Shown: positions 50,500 through 60,992 of the stretch, piece by piece
How positions within the stretch are numbered: position 1 is the first letter of the stretch
Layout of the letters: the number at the start of each line of letters is the position of its first letter
NCBI GenBank assembly: GCA_004194705.1
Contig: SADC01001339.1
Span: 186,001-250,000, forward strand
Origin: Ditylenchus dipsaci
Lineage: Eukaryota > Nematoda > Chromadorea > Rhabditida > Anguinidae
Direction of reading: 5' to 3'
Length of the DNA: 64,000 bases
Made by a program: the position numbers and the translations under genes
Notes under the pieces: model-generated
What the model was told of the DNA's origin: nothing
Databases searched by the model: none
Seen by the model: only the letters and a program-made list of their open reading frames with translations

Positions 50500-50771
50500 A
50501 TGGAAGTCAACGGAAGAGTGCTCAACGAACAAATCGATTTCGCTGTGATTGGACGAGCTTCGGGAATAGAGCAGGCACCTTTATTTCAATATATGCAGAA
50601 TCTCATTCCGGGTAGGGTGCAAGCGCCTGCTGCTGCGGTCGCCGAAGTGGAACCAAATCTGGAAGAGGGAAAAGTTTGTTTCGTTTAATTATTACACTCT
50701 TTATAGCTTTGTTTTAGAATAATATCACCATCGTCAAATCGGCGAAAGGAGACGACAAAGCGGTTCGTTAA
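50500..50771 (+). CDS. Small hypothetical protein, two exons
   Basis: Exons 50500-50673 and 50718-50771 give 75 codons plus stop, joined by a 44-base intron with GTTTGT donor and TTTTAG acceptor, matching the intron style of the recognised genes. The product begins MEVNGRVLNEQIDFAVIGRA and ends IVKSAKGDDKAVR, with an Ala/Val/Glu-rich middle. TTTTTTAG lies eight bases before the ATG and could be an upstream or spliced-leader acceptor. No domain recognised; it could be one end of a larger gene. Confidence 0.4.
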
Positions 50772-51298
50772 AGATTCCTGTTCCAGAAGAAGCGGCAAAA
50801 ATACGGATCGAAGCAAGAATCGCATTACGACACTTGGGAGAGGGGTTCACTTCAGGGGGGGGGGGTGCATTTAGGGGGGGGGGGGTGCACTTCAACTTTA
50901 TTTTCATTTTACAGCGCCCTTACCCACTGAATTACAAGTGCACTACTTTCAGTCAGTTCAATTACATTTTGTTGTGCTATTTATAATTTACAAAGAGTTT
51001 ATAAATTTTTCTCTTTTCTAACTTTTTTTCTTACTCATTCTTTATTTAAAACAGATGATTCAAGTATCCAATAAAATGAGCGATGATCCAATAAAACCAG
51101 CAGACCAATAAAAAGAACACATAATGTTCGTCTGTTCGTCTTCATTCGGTCTGTAGTAGTCAGCTAGTTGCTGGAAGAAATAAAAAAGTAGGGAATGACC
51201 AGTAGTACCTGAGTATTATCAACGACAATAATAGCAACTACTAACTAGTAGCACAAAAAAATAACTCGGAAGAAAAAAGGGGAAGAAAAATACAGTTA

Positions 51299-51870
51299 CC
51301 GTATATCTTCTAATAAAAGCCCACCTTCTAATGAACGCCCACCTTCTAATAAACGCCCATGTCCCGAGGGTGTTGAAAATAAAAGCCCACCTTCTAATAA
51401 ACGCCCACGTTCTAATAAACGCCCATGTCCCGAGGGGTGTTGAAAAATAAAAGCCCACCTTCTAATAAACGCCCACGTTCTAATAAACGCCCATGTCCCG
51501 AGGGGTGTTGAAAAATAAAAGCCCACCTTCTAATAAACGCCCACGTTCTAATAAACGCCCATGTCCCACCAAAATCTTTATTCGGTAGAACTCAATAAAA
51601 TTTCAGTCATTAAACAATAAAATATCATCCTCATTAAAACTTCGAAAGCTGGTTTCTTCGTTTATTTCTTCCTCGAGATTTGCTTCTTCGTAGTCATTGC
51701 AGCCATCTCAGGCCATCTTCTGAGCTCGGAATTTTTGAAGCAAAAATTTCGTCGAGTTGTTGAAAAATAAAAGCCCACCTTCTAATGAACGCCCACCTTC
51801 TAATAAACGCCCATGTCCCGAGGAGGGTTGAAAAATAAAAGCCCATGGGCTTTTAATAGAAGATATACGG
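51299..51870. mobile_element. MITE, CCGTATATCTTC ends, 'TAATAAACGCCCA' words, transposase remnant
   Basis: CCGTATATCTTCTAATAAAA and TTTTAATAGAAGATATACGG, flanked by TA (51297-51298, 51871-51872). The words CCACCTTCTAATAAACGCCC and ATGTCCCGAGGGGTGTTG repeat about nine times. The unique middle (51600-51715), read on the minus strand, gives YEEANLEEEINEETSF then FNEDDILLFND before a stop, an acidic end resembling the C-termini of pogo/Tigger-type DDE transposases. That likeness is suggestive only. Confidence 0.7.
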
Positions 51871-52026
51871 TAAGTATCTTTCCTCTTTTTACCGATACCC
51901 TTTTTACCGGCCCCTTTCACCCAGTAACACTAACTATTGTTTTATAGTGTTATTTGAACTTTAATTGCTTTCTAATCATGACAAAATAAATAACTTTTGG
52001 TAGAAACTCTATAAAATTAGGTGTAC

Positions 52027-52251
52027 GGTCAGTTCGCCCCATGATCAGATCGCCCCGGTCAGTTCGCCCCACGATCAGTTCGCCCCGTTTTTGTTTTAGG
52101 CTTAGGCAAGGGTAGGCCAGCGTATGTTAGAACGGACTCAAACATGTTCCCCGAACTACAAAAAAGTTAAAAAAATAAGTTTGGGTTTGTTTTTTGTGAC
52201 ATAATGGTCATTTTTAAAAACGGGGCGAACTGATCTTGGGGCGAACTGACC
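52027..52251. repeat. Fold-back element with CAGTTCGCCCC words
   Basis: Left: GGTCAGTTCGCCCCATGATC and CGGTCAGTTCGCCCCACGAT; right: GGGGCGAACTGATCTTGGGG, GCGAACTGACC. The interior GCTTAGGCAAGGGTAGGCCA (about 52100) recurs at the window's right edge (63950-63970). Confidence 0.65.
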
Positions 52252-52759
52252 TGTCTCCGAAAGTTAGGGTTGCAGAAACAGTCATACCGGTGTATAGGCT
52301 ATGCATAACCCTCAATATTTAAAAAGACATGTTAGCCTAGTGGGTAAGGGTGTGTATGGCATCACTGATGCATAGTTCGGTTCAGCCTGGTAACCGACCT
52401 ATTTTTTGAAGTTTAATTGGGTAAAATTAAAGTTTAAATTGGGTGAAATCCAAGTTTAAATTGAGTCAGGATAAAATTTAATTAGAGTAAAGTTAAGTTT
52501 AAATTGGGTAAGGTTAAAATTTAAATAGAATCATGTTAAGGTACTAGTCGTTGTTTTTAAAGTTTAATAGTTACGCGAATTAAACTTTAACATGACCCAA
52601 TTTAAACTCAGACCCGAGTTCCTGTGTGTTTTATATATTTTTCGAGCATTCAAATTTTCTGGATTGATTTCTTGATTTTAATCATAGCGCAAATTCTATC
52701 TAGGTTACAGTATCTAGGTTACATAATGGTATAAAGAACGTGCAACTTTAAAAAACTAG

Positions 52760-53600
52760 AATGTTTTTGTCTAAAACGTCAACATGGAGATGCCGATTTC
52801 GGAGTCCAGGTGTCCTGTCAATTTTCTCGATAAGAGTTTTTTTCGATATTTTTATAAGATTACACACCTTCTTTATACTATTGTGTAGCCTAGATGCCGG
52901 GCTTTCATTTGAGCTATCATAAGGAGAAAAAATACCATCCTATTCAGAGCTGAAATTCTAAAAATATCCGAATTCCTGCAAAAAAGGAGCAATTATTTGA
53001 ATTCCCGATACATTTAGGTATTGATTTCGGTGAAGAGCTCTTGAGGGGGAAAAAAACAAACCCCATAAAAGTTGGATAGTCGAAGAATTTATGATACAAC
53101 GGCAACTCACCAGTAGGCTGAAAACCATGATACCTGTATCACGGTTTTTTGGTAACTTCTTAGAGGCTCGGTCTCCCTAATTTTCAGAGGACCTAGACAT
53201 ATCAGCAGCGCTTTGTTATATAACTCCAGGGTGCTCTACAAGAATCTCCAAAAAGATCTGTCAATGAAGTCTTCGAAAAAAAAACACTTCTGAAGGTTCT
53301 CTAGTAAGAGTAGTAGTATAAGCAAATCAGGTGCGCTATTTACGATTCTGACGCCAGATTCGTGCTCACCGTGGTCGATTTACATGTAAAAGTGTAATCA
53401 GAAGAATGAAATGAAGTCACCGAAAATTCGTGATTTTGCCTTAGTCCTCTGTGATTTTAAACAATAAGTACATAAGGGGGGGGGGGTGTTGACAAGGCCA
53501 AATCACGAATTTTCGGTGACCTTATTTCATCCTTCTGATTACACTTATACACGTAAATCGATCACGGTGAGCACGAATCTAGCCTCAGAATAGGCACATG
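52760..53600. repeat. Dispersed repeats including a 53350-53583 inverted repeat
   Basis: 53350-53583 has arms GATTCGTGCTCACCGTGGTC / GATCACGGTGAGCACGAATC and GTCACCGAAAATTCGTGATT mirrored. The rest shares sequence with 47841-48090. No coding content was recognised. Confidence 0.6.
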
Positions 53601-54151
53601 TCAAATAAAAATTGAACTTTTCTAACAATTTATATCAAAAAAATCAATACTTCTTAGAAACTTCGTTTCTTCTTTTAGCCATAACTTCCGGGAGGCCTGA
53701 TTTTTTTCAATTTTTTGCACTATTCAAATGAAATTGACAGCGCTTTCTATAAAAAGCGGAAATTTTTGGGGAAACTTATGGCCTGTGTAGACGTGTTTTA
53801 AGATCAAAAAATGTTCGAGAAAAAAGAATTTCCTATTTGGAGGTCTATTGCTCACACTTTTCAGTATCATTTGCAGAATTTTTTTCTGTAGAATGAAAGC
53901 GCTGTCCATTCTGCATCGAAAAGTATATCGTTGTATATTAGAGTCAAGAAATTTACTAGCAAACACTCAAAAGAAAAACACCCACTTTTTAAAAATTTCC
54001 ATCAGCAATTTTTTTTTATTTTTAATACTTCGCCGTCATGTCTGTATGATAATATCAGCATTTATTTCGATGCCACAAACACACCAGAAGTTCTCGACAA
54101 TAAATCAACAGAAAAGTAAAATAGCTATACTGGTTGTGCAACTTGCACTAT

Positions 54152-57100
54152 TTATTGCTTTGCCGCTGCACTTGCCAACTTCATTAGACCCTCTGTGCTG
54201 TGAGATTTAGGGCGCTGAAATTTTTTTCGGTTAGGATTTTTAAAATTAGCGGCTGTTCAAAGCCAACCTCTAATGGCAGACCCATTCCACGAGCCCAAAT
54301 CAACTAAAAAGTATATGAATTTTAGAATTTCATATTTTTTCAAACTATGATACTTGAGACAAGCAGCCAAGAGCTCTAGAAACACCAAACAGAACTGTAT
54401 AGTACTGCATTTCCTTCAATCCAAAGTGCTGCAAAAGTACTCCAGAGTGGGCGTCCACATTTGGCCAGGGTTTTTGGCTTTTCCTTGCTCTAGCAAGACG
54501 CCGGGGTCACCTTTAAGTTATATTTGTGAAAAATGTATACTTGAAATTTTGTTCTAAGACTTACTTTGAAAACTGTCTGGACTAATTTGAACATCTCGTC
54601 ATTCGGTAAATGTTTCAAGGCAAATTCTTGCTGACAAGTGTATCGAGGATCGGTTTTGCCTGAAATTTAAGTATGCGCTTTTTATGGTTTTTTATATAAA
54701 AAACTTTTTTGTAGTAATATGTGGAATTGGTCTTAAATCAATAAACCATTCAAAAAAATTCATAGTTTAGCAAATGTCTGACAATGGGTCGAGGTAGCCT
54801 GCATAAAAAACAAAGGCAAAACTCAAAAATGAAAAGAAGTTGCTTTTCGCCGAAATTGTCTGATTATTATGTTATCTCGTTAACATTTTTGATTTCTTAA
54901 TTTTCAGAAACTTCGATTTTTATCTTTGATTTTGTATAGAAATATTTCTTACGCAAAACAGCGTGTCCATATCCAGGAACAACCTGAATAGAAACAAAAA
55001 TATATCTTTATCGACTATCAAATCTATAAATAGTCTAACCTGTCCACTCTTGAGATGGTTCCAAATCCAGTCCCGAAGCTCTTTTTCTGTGTAGTTGGGT
55101 CCTACCTCACCCATCAATTTAGTGAGAAACACGAGCACTTCCTGCAGTAATCACTATATATATATACGCCAACCCCACTCTGAGTAAGACTAACCTGATT
55201 AGCCAAACCATGAAGGGGACCAGCAAGTCCAGCCAAAGCCGCAGAGAAAGACAGATAAGGGTCAGAAAGGGCAGAACCCACGAGATGAGAGGTGTGGGCA
55301 GACACGTTTCCACCCTCATGGTCACTGTGGATAACCAGATAGAGGCGCATTAGCTCAACGAAGACTGGATTGTCATAGCCCAACATGCTACAGAAGTTGG
55401 CTGACCAATCCTTGTTTGAGTCGATCACTCCAACTGATGAGCCTCTCGGTACAGATTGCTAAATTTCGCATTTTTGTAATTTTTCTGTATTTATTAAGCC
55501 TTAATAATAGTTCTTTAGTTCTAAAATTATCTACTGCGCGTTTGCGGGTCCGTTAATATATCCCGAAATTGCGAGGAGTTTGCAAGATGTGGAGCCCCGC
55601 AGTTATACCGTCCTAGTTGGGGGATTGTGTACCAACTCGTTACAAAGACTGACTCGTTACTCCAACTCGTTACCATACCAACTCGTTACAGTACTAACTC
55701 GTTACACACTACCAACTTGTTACACGGAGGTACCAACTTGTTAACTAACTCGTTACTACGATGCGAACTCGTTACAAATTTTTCATTATTTTATCTTTTG
55801 TCTTGAAAATTTTTTTCTTGTGGGTTGAGTAAGGCCGGATAATTAATTAAAAATTATCATCTCTTTCGACTTTCATTCTTTGATACTCAATGACTTGTTT
55901 TTTGGCGCTTGACTACTGATTTTTATTCTCCTTTGTTTAGGCTTTAAAATGGATGATAGGTTGCCACTGCGTACTTATTCTCAAAGAATCGGGAGTAAAA
56001 CAACATTAATGACGGATGCTCCGAACATGCCGAGCAAGTGCTATTGTTGGCTTCGTAACGGGAACCCCAAAACCCGGAATGGTGCTACAATTATGTACGT
56101 GTATTGCACCGGATGTCGATCCTTAAAAGACCGTGGCCAAGTGAACAGACCGTTGAAGACTGAACTATACGACGATACAAATTCTGCTTGCCTAACAATT
56201 GTTCAAAATCACATTCATTTTCCGGGTTGCATCCCTGTAGATCTCAACATGGTGCGTTGAATTTGTTAAATTATGTTAAAAAGATTGTATTTTAGCTTAG
56301 AGAAATTCATGTGCGTAGAAGCATTCAAGCTCAAATTAACGCTGGTTTTGACATAGCTCCAAGAGTGGCTCGTGTAAAAGCCGACATGCGTATTTTAAGG
56401 GAGAATGCAGACAAAACAGATCAAGGTATTGTGAAAGGTAATCCTTAAAATATTCCAATAATTCTAGTGCGTGCTGAAATTCGTTTTTACGCAATTGGAG
56501 CTGACTTAGCATCCAGATGTTGTTTCTCACGGGCTCGAAAAAAGAAGTTTCCGAATTTGCGAACTTATGCATAATATCTCTCCGACGATTTCTGGGCGCT
56601 GCGTTTTACTGAAAGAGGCTCCAGGGCGAACAGAGAAGACTTGTATTTTGGTGAGTCTGTCTTAATTTACGGGGTCAGTAGCTTTTAGCCTTTTTAGCCA
56701 TCCTAACAAAAAAAACATCATAGACGATGACATGCTTCTATTCGGGTCTCCAAGACAAATTCGTATGCTTTACCTTTGTGCTCATTAGGTTTGTAATGGT
56801 ACGTTCAAATTTGCTCCCGGAAATTCTCTACAGATCTATCGCATATTTGGTCTTCTTCATGATACTCATTCACACCGTTAATTACTGTTTTGATGATGGG
56901 CAAGTCCAGCGAATTGTATAAGAGAATGTGGCGAAAAGGTATGACTTCGTTTTGATTCTAATAACAAACAATTCTTGCAGTCAAAAAAAGTTAGATGAAC
57001 TCGGTGCTGTGCCAGCTTTGAATTGCTGTAATTTCGATTGTGAGAAAGCGGCATTCAATACATTTCATGAAGTCTTTGGAGTTGGCGTCAAGATTTGTAT

Positions 57101-60100
57101 GTTTCATCTGAAGCAGGGGCTAACGCGAAAGGTTAGTAACGAGTTTTTTCATAGGATACTCAATTTTATAAATTTCAAACGCAGAGTCTCGGGATGAGTG
57201 AGCGTTATCTTTCAGTAGAACCATATAGCCGCATGGTCCGTCTAATCGGTGGAATGGTGTTCTCTCCACTGCACTTTTGGGATTTTCGCATCAGATCTGT
57301 TCAATATAGCATTGGCAACTGACAGGCCTGACTGGTAGTGATAAAAAGTGTCCTCGCCAAAGCTTGCAATACTTTCAGTAAGTAACTTAGTATCTGTTGA
57401 GATTTTTCGATTTTAATTGTAAAGGGATAACTGGCTGACACTTGGTGGGAAATGCTCTCTATTTCAATATACTGGAACAAGAACAAACAACAACGCTGAA
57501 GGATACCACAATAAACAAAAAAATTACTTTTCACGACCACATTTGTCATTGGGTGGTTGGATCGCACGATTCCGCCAGGTCTATTTTTATTCTAATATTC
57601 TGATGACGAAAAACTTAATATCAGTAATCAAATTTCTTTTTATAGTTGTCTTACACTGAGGAAACTGACGCTTACGAGGTCATCCATGGCCGAGTTCTAC
57701 CAAAGGGAGTTTCCACAAAATCCAAAGAAATTACTGAGCAAATTCGCTTGAACGAGGTACTTTTACTTTCTTTCTTAACCTTTACTGTTTCTATTATTTA
57801 ATTTTAGCATGCCTTAGTACTTTTTATGAATGGCATTGATAATTATTTCGATTCCGACGACAGCTGCAAAGCGCTAGGACATATTTGTCTCGATTTGGTC
57901 ATCTCATGGGCATTCATCGCCAAAACTTCAGGTGCTTGTAACGAGTTGGCTGTAGTGAGTTGGTACTGTGTAACGAGTTAGTACTGTAACGAGTTGGTAT
58001 TGTAACGAATGAGTTGTTGTAACGAGTTGGTATTGTAACGAATGAGTTGTTGTAACGAGTTGGTATTGTAACGAATGAGTTGTTGTAACGAGTTGGTATT
58101 GTAACGAATGAGTTATTGTAACGAGTTGGTAAAATACCAGTTGGGGGTACGGTTTTATAAATTCTAATACATGATATAGGTTTGATTCTTCATTTTCAGC
58201 TAAAATTTAATATTCTTTAAGATTCTTCTAAATTTTTGTCTTATTTTTGGTAGACCCAACCAGGGAAAGTTTTCCACGGTTCAAATTGTTTGCCATGGGT
58301 TTACGGTGCATAACTATTGCTTATTTTATACTTTCATATTTTAAATTTTAGATTCTTAGCATAATTCTCATATTTAATAGTTTTTTCGACTGCTCTAACT
58401 ACGCTGTTAGGCGTTGGTTAATGACATCATACCGAAAATTTGTTACAGAATCATACTGAAAGGTTATTTGGTTTTCGATCGGTCAATGGTTAATGATGGC
58501 AATCCACCCTTTCATCATCTGAATAATATTATACCGATAGATCATTGCAGCAACTGTGGGCAGCTTGGCCAGCAAATTCATGCTGTCTTCATAGGTGTAT
58601 TCCCAATATGTGGACTTGTGAACTCCCTTAGAATAGGCCTGCGCAAATTTAGATTCGCTCTGCAGTGCAGCAATAGCAGCAACGAACTGGGACATGGGGT
58701 GCAGCACTGAAGGGAAGTTGTCGAGCAGGGTAACAACGTGGTCTGGCTGAAATTAATTTTTATTAACAAAATCAACTAAGTTTGACGTAAATAGTTTACC
58801 AAATCTGCTCTTGCGGCCCACTCTTTGCTGATAGCACTGACTTGCTTTTGGTCTGGATATCTCCGGTAGTAAGCAACCACCTTAATAAATAATAATGATT
58901 GTGGTTTAAGTTTGGTTTAAAGGTATAATTGACAAACAGATAGCTTCTGGCAATGGCTCGCCTCCTTTTTGTGCCTGAAAATACAAGAATTTCTTTGTAT
59001 TGCGGCTTACTAATCTACACGTAAAAATGTATCTGCTCGATGTTTTTGCCTGCGAAGTGGCTAGAAAGAGTATCGAAAAATCGTAAGACGCACGATTTTT
59101 AATGAGTAACACTTCTTGATCAAAAGGTAAAATACGGAGCTATTAACTTGTGCTTTTTATTATCCAATTTGTGAAAATTGAGAGAAAAAATGTAAGCTGT
59201 GCAGATATTAGCATCGTCTTTCATCAATTATTGCAAAATATGATCTTTCTTAAGAAACTGATTAGACCAAAGTTGTCAAAAATACTGATCCAAATTTTCT
59301 ATGATGATAACCAGTGTTGGTCCGGTGCTGAGCGCCTCCATCAAAAAGTTTAGGCTCTGGCACCAGCGCCTTCAATATGAAAAAAATTTAGTTGGCGCCG
59401 TTACCGACCAAAATTTTTCATTGGCCTGGCTTTGTTTTTTCCCGTGCAGTGGTAGCGCCAGCGCCGGAATAATTATAATTACATCGATATCTTGATTTTT
59501 CGCTTCGAATTTTTACCCTTTTTGAAGAATATTCTCAGGTAGTGTTGTGTGTCTGGCTTATTGCAAGTGAACAGGTTGCAATTTTTAAAAAGCTCGTTCA
59601 CCGACATTGCTACGTGGTCTGGCTGAAATCGCTGTATAATACGAGCTGAATGGCTCCGAGCCAATTAGCTCGCCAACATAAAGAGCAAAGTGCTTAGTAA
59701 GCACATTAGCCATTTGGCTTGCTAGGTTACCAGATTTTTCTCTTGCGTGTGGCTTGCTCGAAGAATTTGGTGTTAACTCAGTTTTGTACTACTAAACGTT
59801 TTAGATGCAAAATGTTTTGCTTACTGTTGGGAGCTTCTCCTGACACTCAGGGATGGTGTATCCCCGGAATCGAATGCCCTCTTCAGCATCCAACACCGAC
59901 GTTTCAGTGACCATACCCTTCATTGAGCGCATACCACCATATACCTAAACTTATTTTGTTGGGAAAAAATAGTTAAAAAGTGGGAATAATTAAAGCAAAC
60001 CATATCGATGGTAACTTTCTGGATTACTGTGTCATTATGCTTGGCTCGGAATTCAGCTACCTTAAAAATATGAAATGTGGAAAGTTACTATAAATAAAAT

Positions 60101-60992
60101 ATGTGTTAAACCGACCTTCTTATTATGCTCTGGAATTTTCTTTGCCAAAACTTCTTTCAAGTTAACAGAGTAGTCAGAGGTGGAATAATTGCAGAAGGAC
60201 AGGGCTGAGACCTTCTGGAAAAACAGTAATCGAAATAACATTATTATGCTTAAAAATGCCGAAATTTTTAGATTTTGCTTGTTCACTTTATTAAAACTCT
60301 GTGCCCTGATTGTAGTATTGTTTCGATGGAGCCAGCTTTTCATGCGGAACACAATGACGCAATTTGTTTTTCCAATCGGGCATTTTAGAGCCTCCTAACA
60401 CCCCTTTTTTTAAAAGTTGCTGGAAACTCGGAATAGCCAACATTTAGACAGCCATATCTTTCGATTGGAAATAAAACATTCGCATTTAGGAAACTCATTC
60501 AAAAGCCCATAATGTCAGCTTTCAAATGTGTGGTCGATAATAAAATAGTCTTCACCAATAACAGCATATTTGTCTACACCAAAAACAGCATAATATACTG
60601 TTTTTGGTGAAGACTATTTTACGATCGACCACACATTTGAAATCTGTCATTATGGGCTTTAGAATGAGTTTTCTAAATGACGATGTTTTATTTCCAATCG
60701 AAATATATGGCTGTATTCACTCTTTGCATCAAACCTGACATTGTGCCACTACTTTTAAAAAAAAAGACCGAAAATCGAAAAGCTGGATCAGAGAAATACA
60801 AAGAAATTTTAAAGAAAGAAAAGCACTGCTGGTCCCTTCCTTTATTTTCGTGTCATGCACGGGAATTTTTTTTAAACAAATAACTTTTAAAAACCTTGTT
60901 TTACACAGCAGAAAACCATTAAAAGTAAATAACCCAACCTTATACAAAAGTAGAGACGGACGTCGACACAAAGCAGAGCCAATTGAGGACAT
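54152..60992 (-). CDS. CS: Citrate synthase, mitochondrial (four single-base deletions)
   Basis: Fourteen exons: 60939-60992, 60116-60214, 60001-60060, 59825-59944, 58934-58974, 58800-58880, 58535-58746, 55195-55458, 55040-55141, 54953-54983, 54565-54659, 54354-54510, 54268-54303, 54152-54214. It condenses acetyl-CoA and oxaloacetate in the first step of the TCA cycle. Seen: presequence [91 protein letters not shown] (first catalytic His); [11 protein letters not shown] (second); [11 protein letters not shown] (third); [29 protein letters not shown]. Catalytic Asp lies in NVDAHSG. Frame is lost by one base at four sites: exon 6 near 58845, exon 8 near 55439, exon 12 near 54503 and 54452. All splice sites are intact and exon lengths otherwise give 472 residues (human 466). 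Real decay or homopolymer errors; no second copy is in the window. Confidence 0.93.
55600..58160 (+). mobile_element. MULE (Mutator-like) transposon in citrate synthase intron 7
   Basis: Lies in the 3.1-kb intron between CS exons 7 and 8. Subterminal arrays of CAACTCGTTAC words at 55640-55780 and of GTAACGAGTTGGTATTG words at 57940-58130 face inward; the right array includes a 33-base unit repeated four times. Outermost ends ACCGTCCTAGTTGGGGG (left) and AGTTGGGGGTACGGT (right) share ACCGT as an inverted end, while AGTTGGGGG is in direct orientation at both. A target duplication was not identified. It encodes the transposase remnant below. Confidence 0.75.
55949..57950 (+). pseudogene. MULE transposase, decayed
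   Basis: Begins [15 protein letters not shown] with a Cys/His-rich N-terminal module ([31 protein letters not shown]), resembling the FLYWCH-like fingers of MULEs. Next come [19 protein letters not shown], and [17 protein letters not shown] with [20 protein letters not shown], matching the MULE domain start (usually D-G-T-F-K, here N-G-T-F-K). Then [16 protein letters not shown] and [16 protein letters not shown], the E and C/H part of the catalytic domain. Several stops separate these blocks even with splicing, so it is probably inactive. The last recognisable segment is [16 protein letters not shown]. Confidence 0.75.
60437..60722. repeat. Fold-back element in citrate synthase intron 1
   Basis: CAGCCATATCTTTCGATTGG mirrored by CCAATCGAAATATATGGCTG; AAAGCCCATAATGTCAG mirrored by CTGTCATTATGGGCTTT; ATAGTCTTCACCAATAACAG mirrored by TGTTTTTGGTGAAGACTAT. 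The centre is near 60590. It accounts for much of the 724-base intron. Confidence 0.8.

Noticed and set aside
51219..51526. Repetitive WAFIRRWAFIRR protein
   Set aside because: Translation of the TAATAAACGCCCA words of a MITE.
51299..51870. Regularly spaced repeats resembling a CRISPR array (also 39149-39481 and 26407-27055)
   Set aside because: Repeats switch orientation at the element centre, lie between inverted ends with target duplications, and the organism is an animal; these are MITE word arrays.
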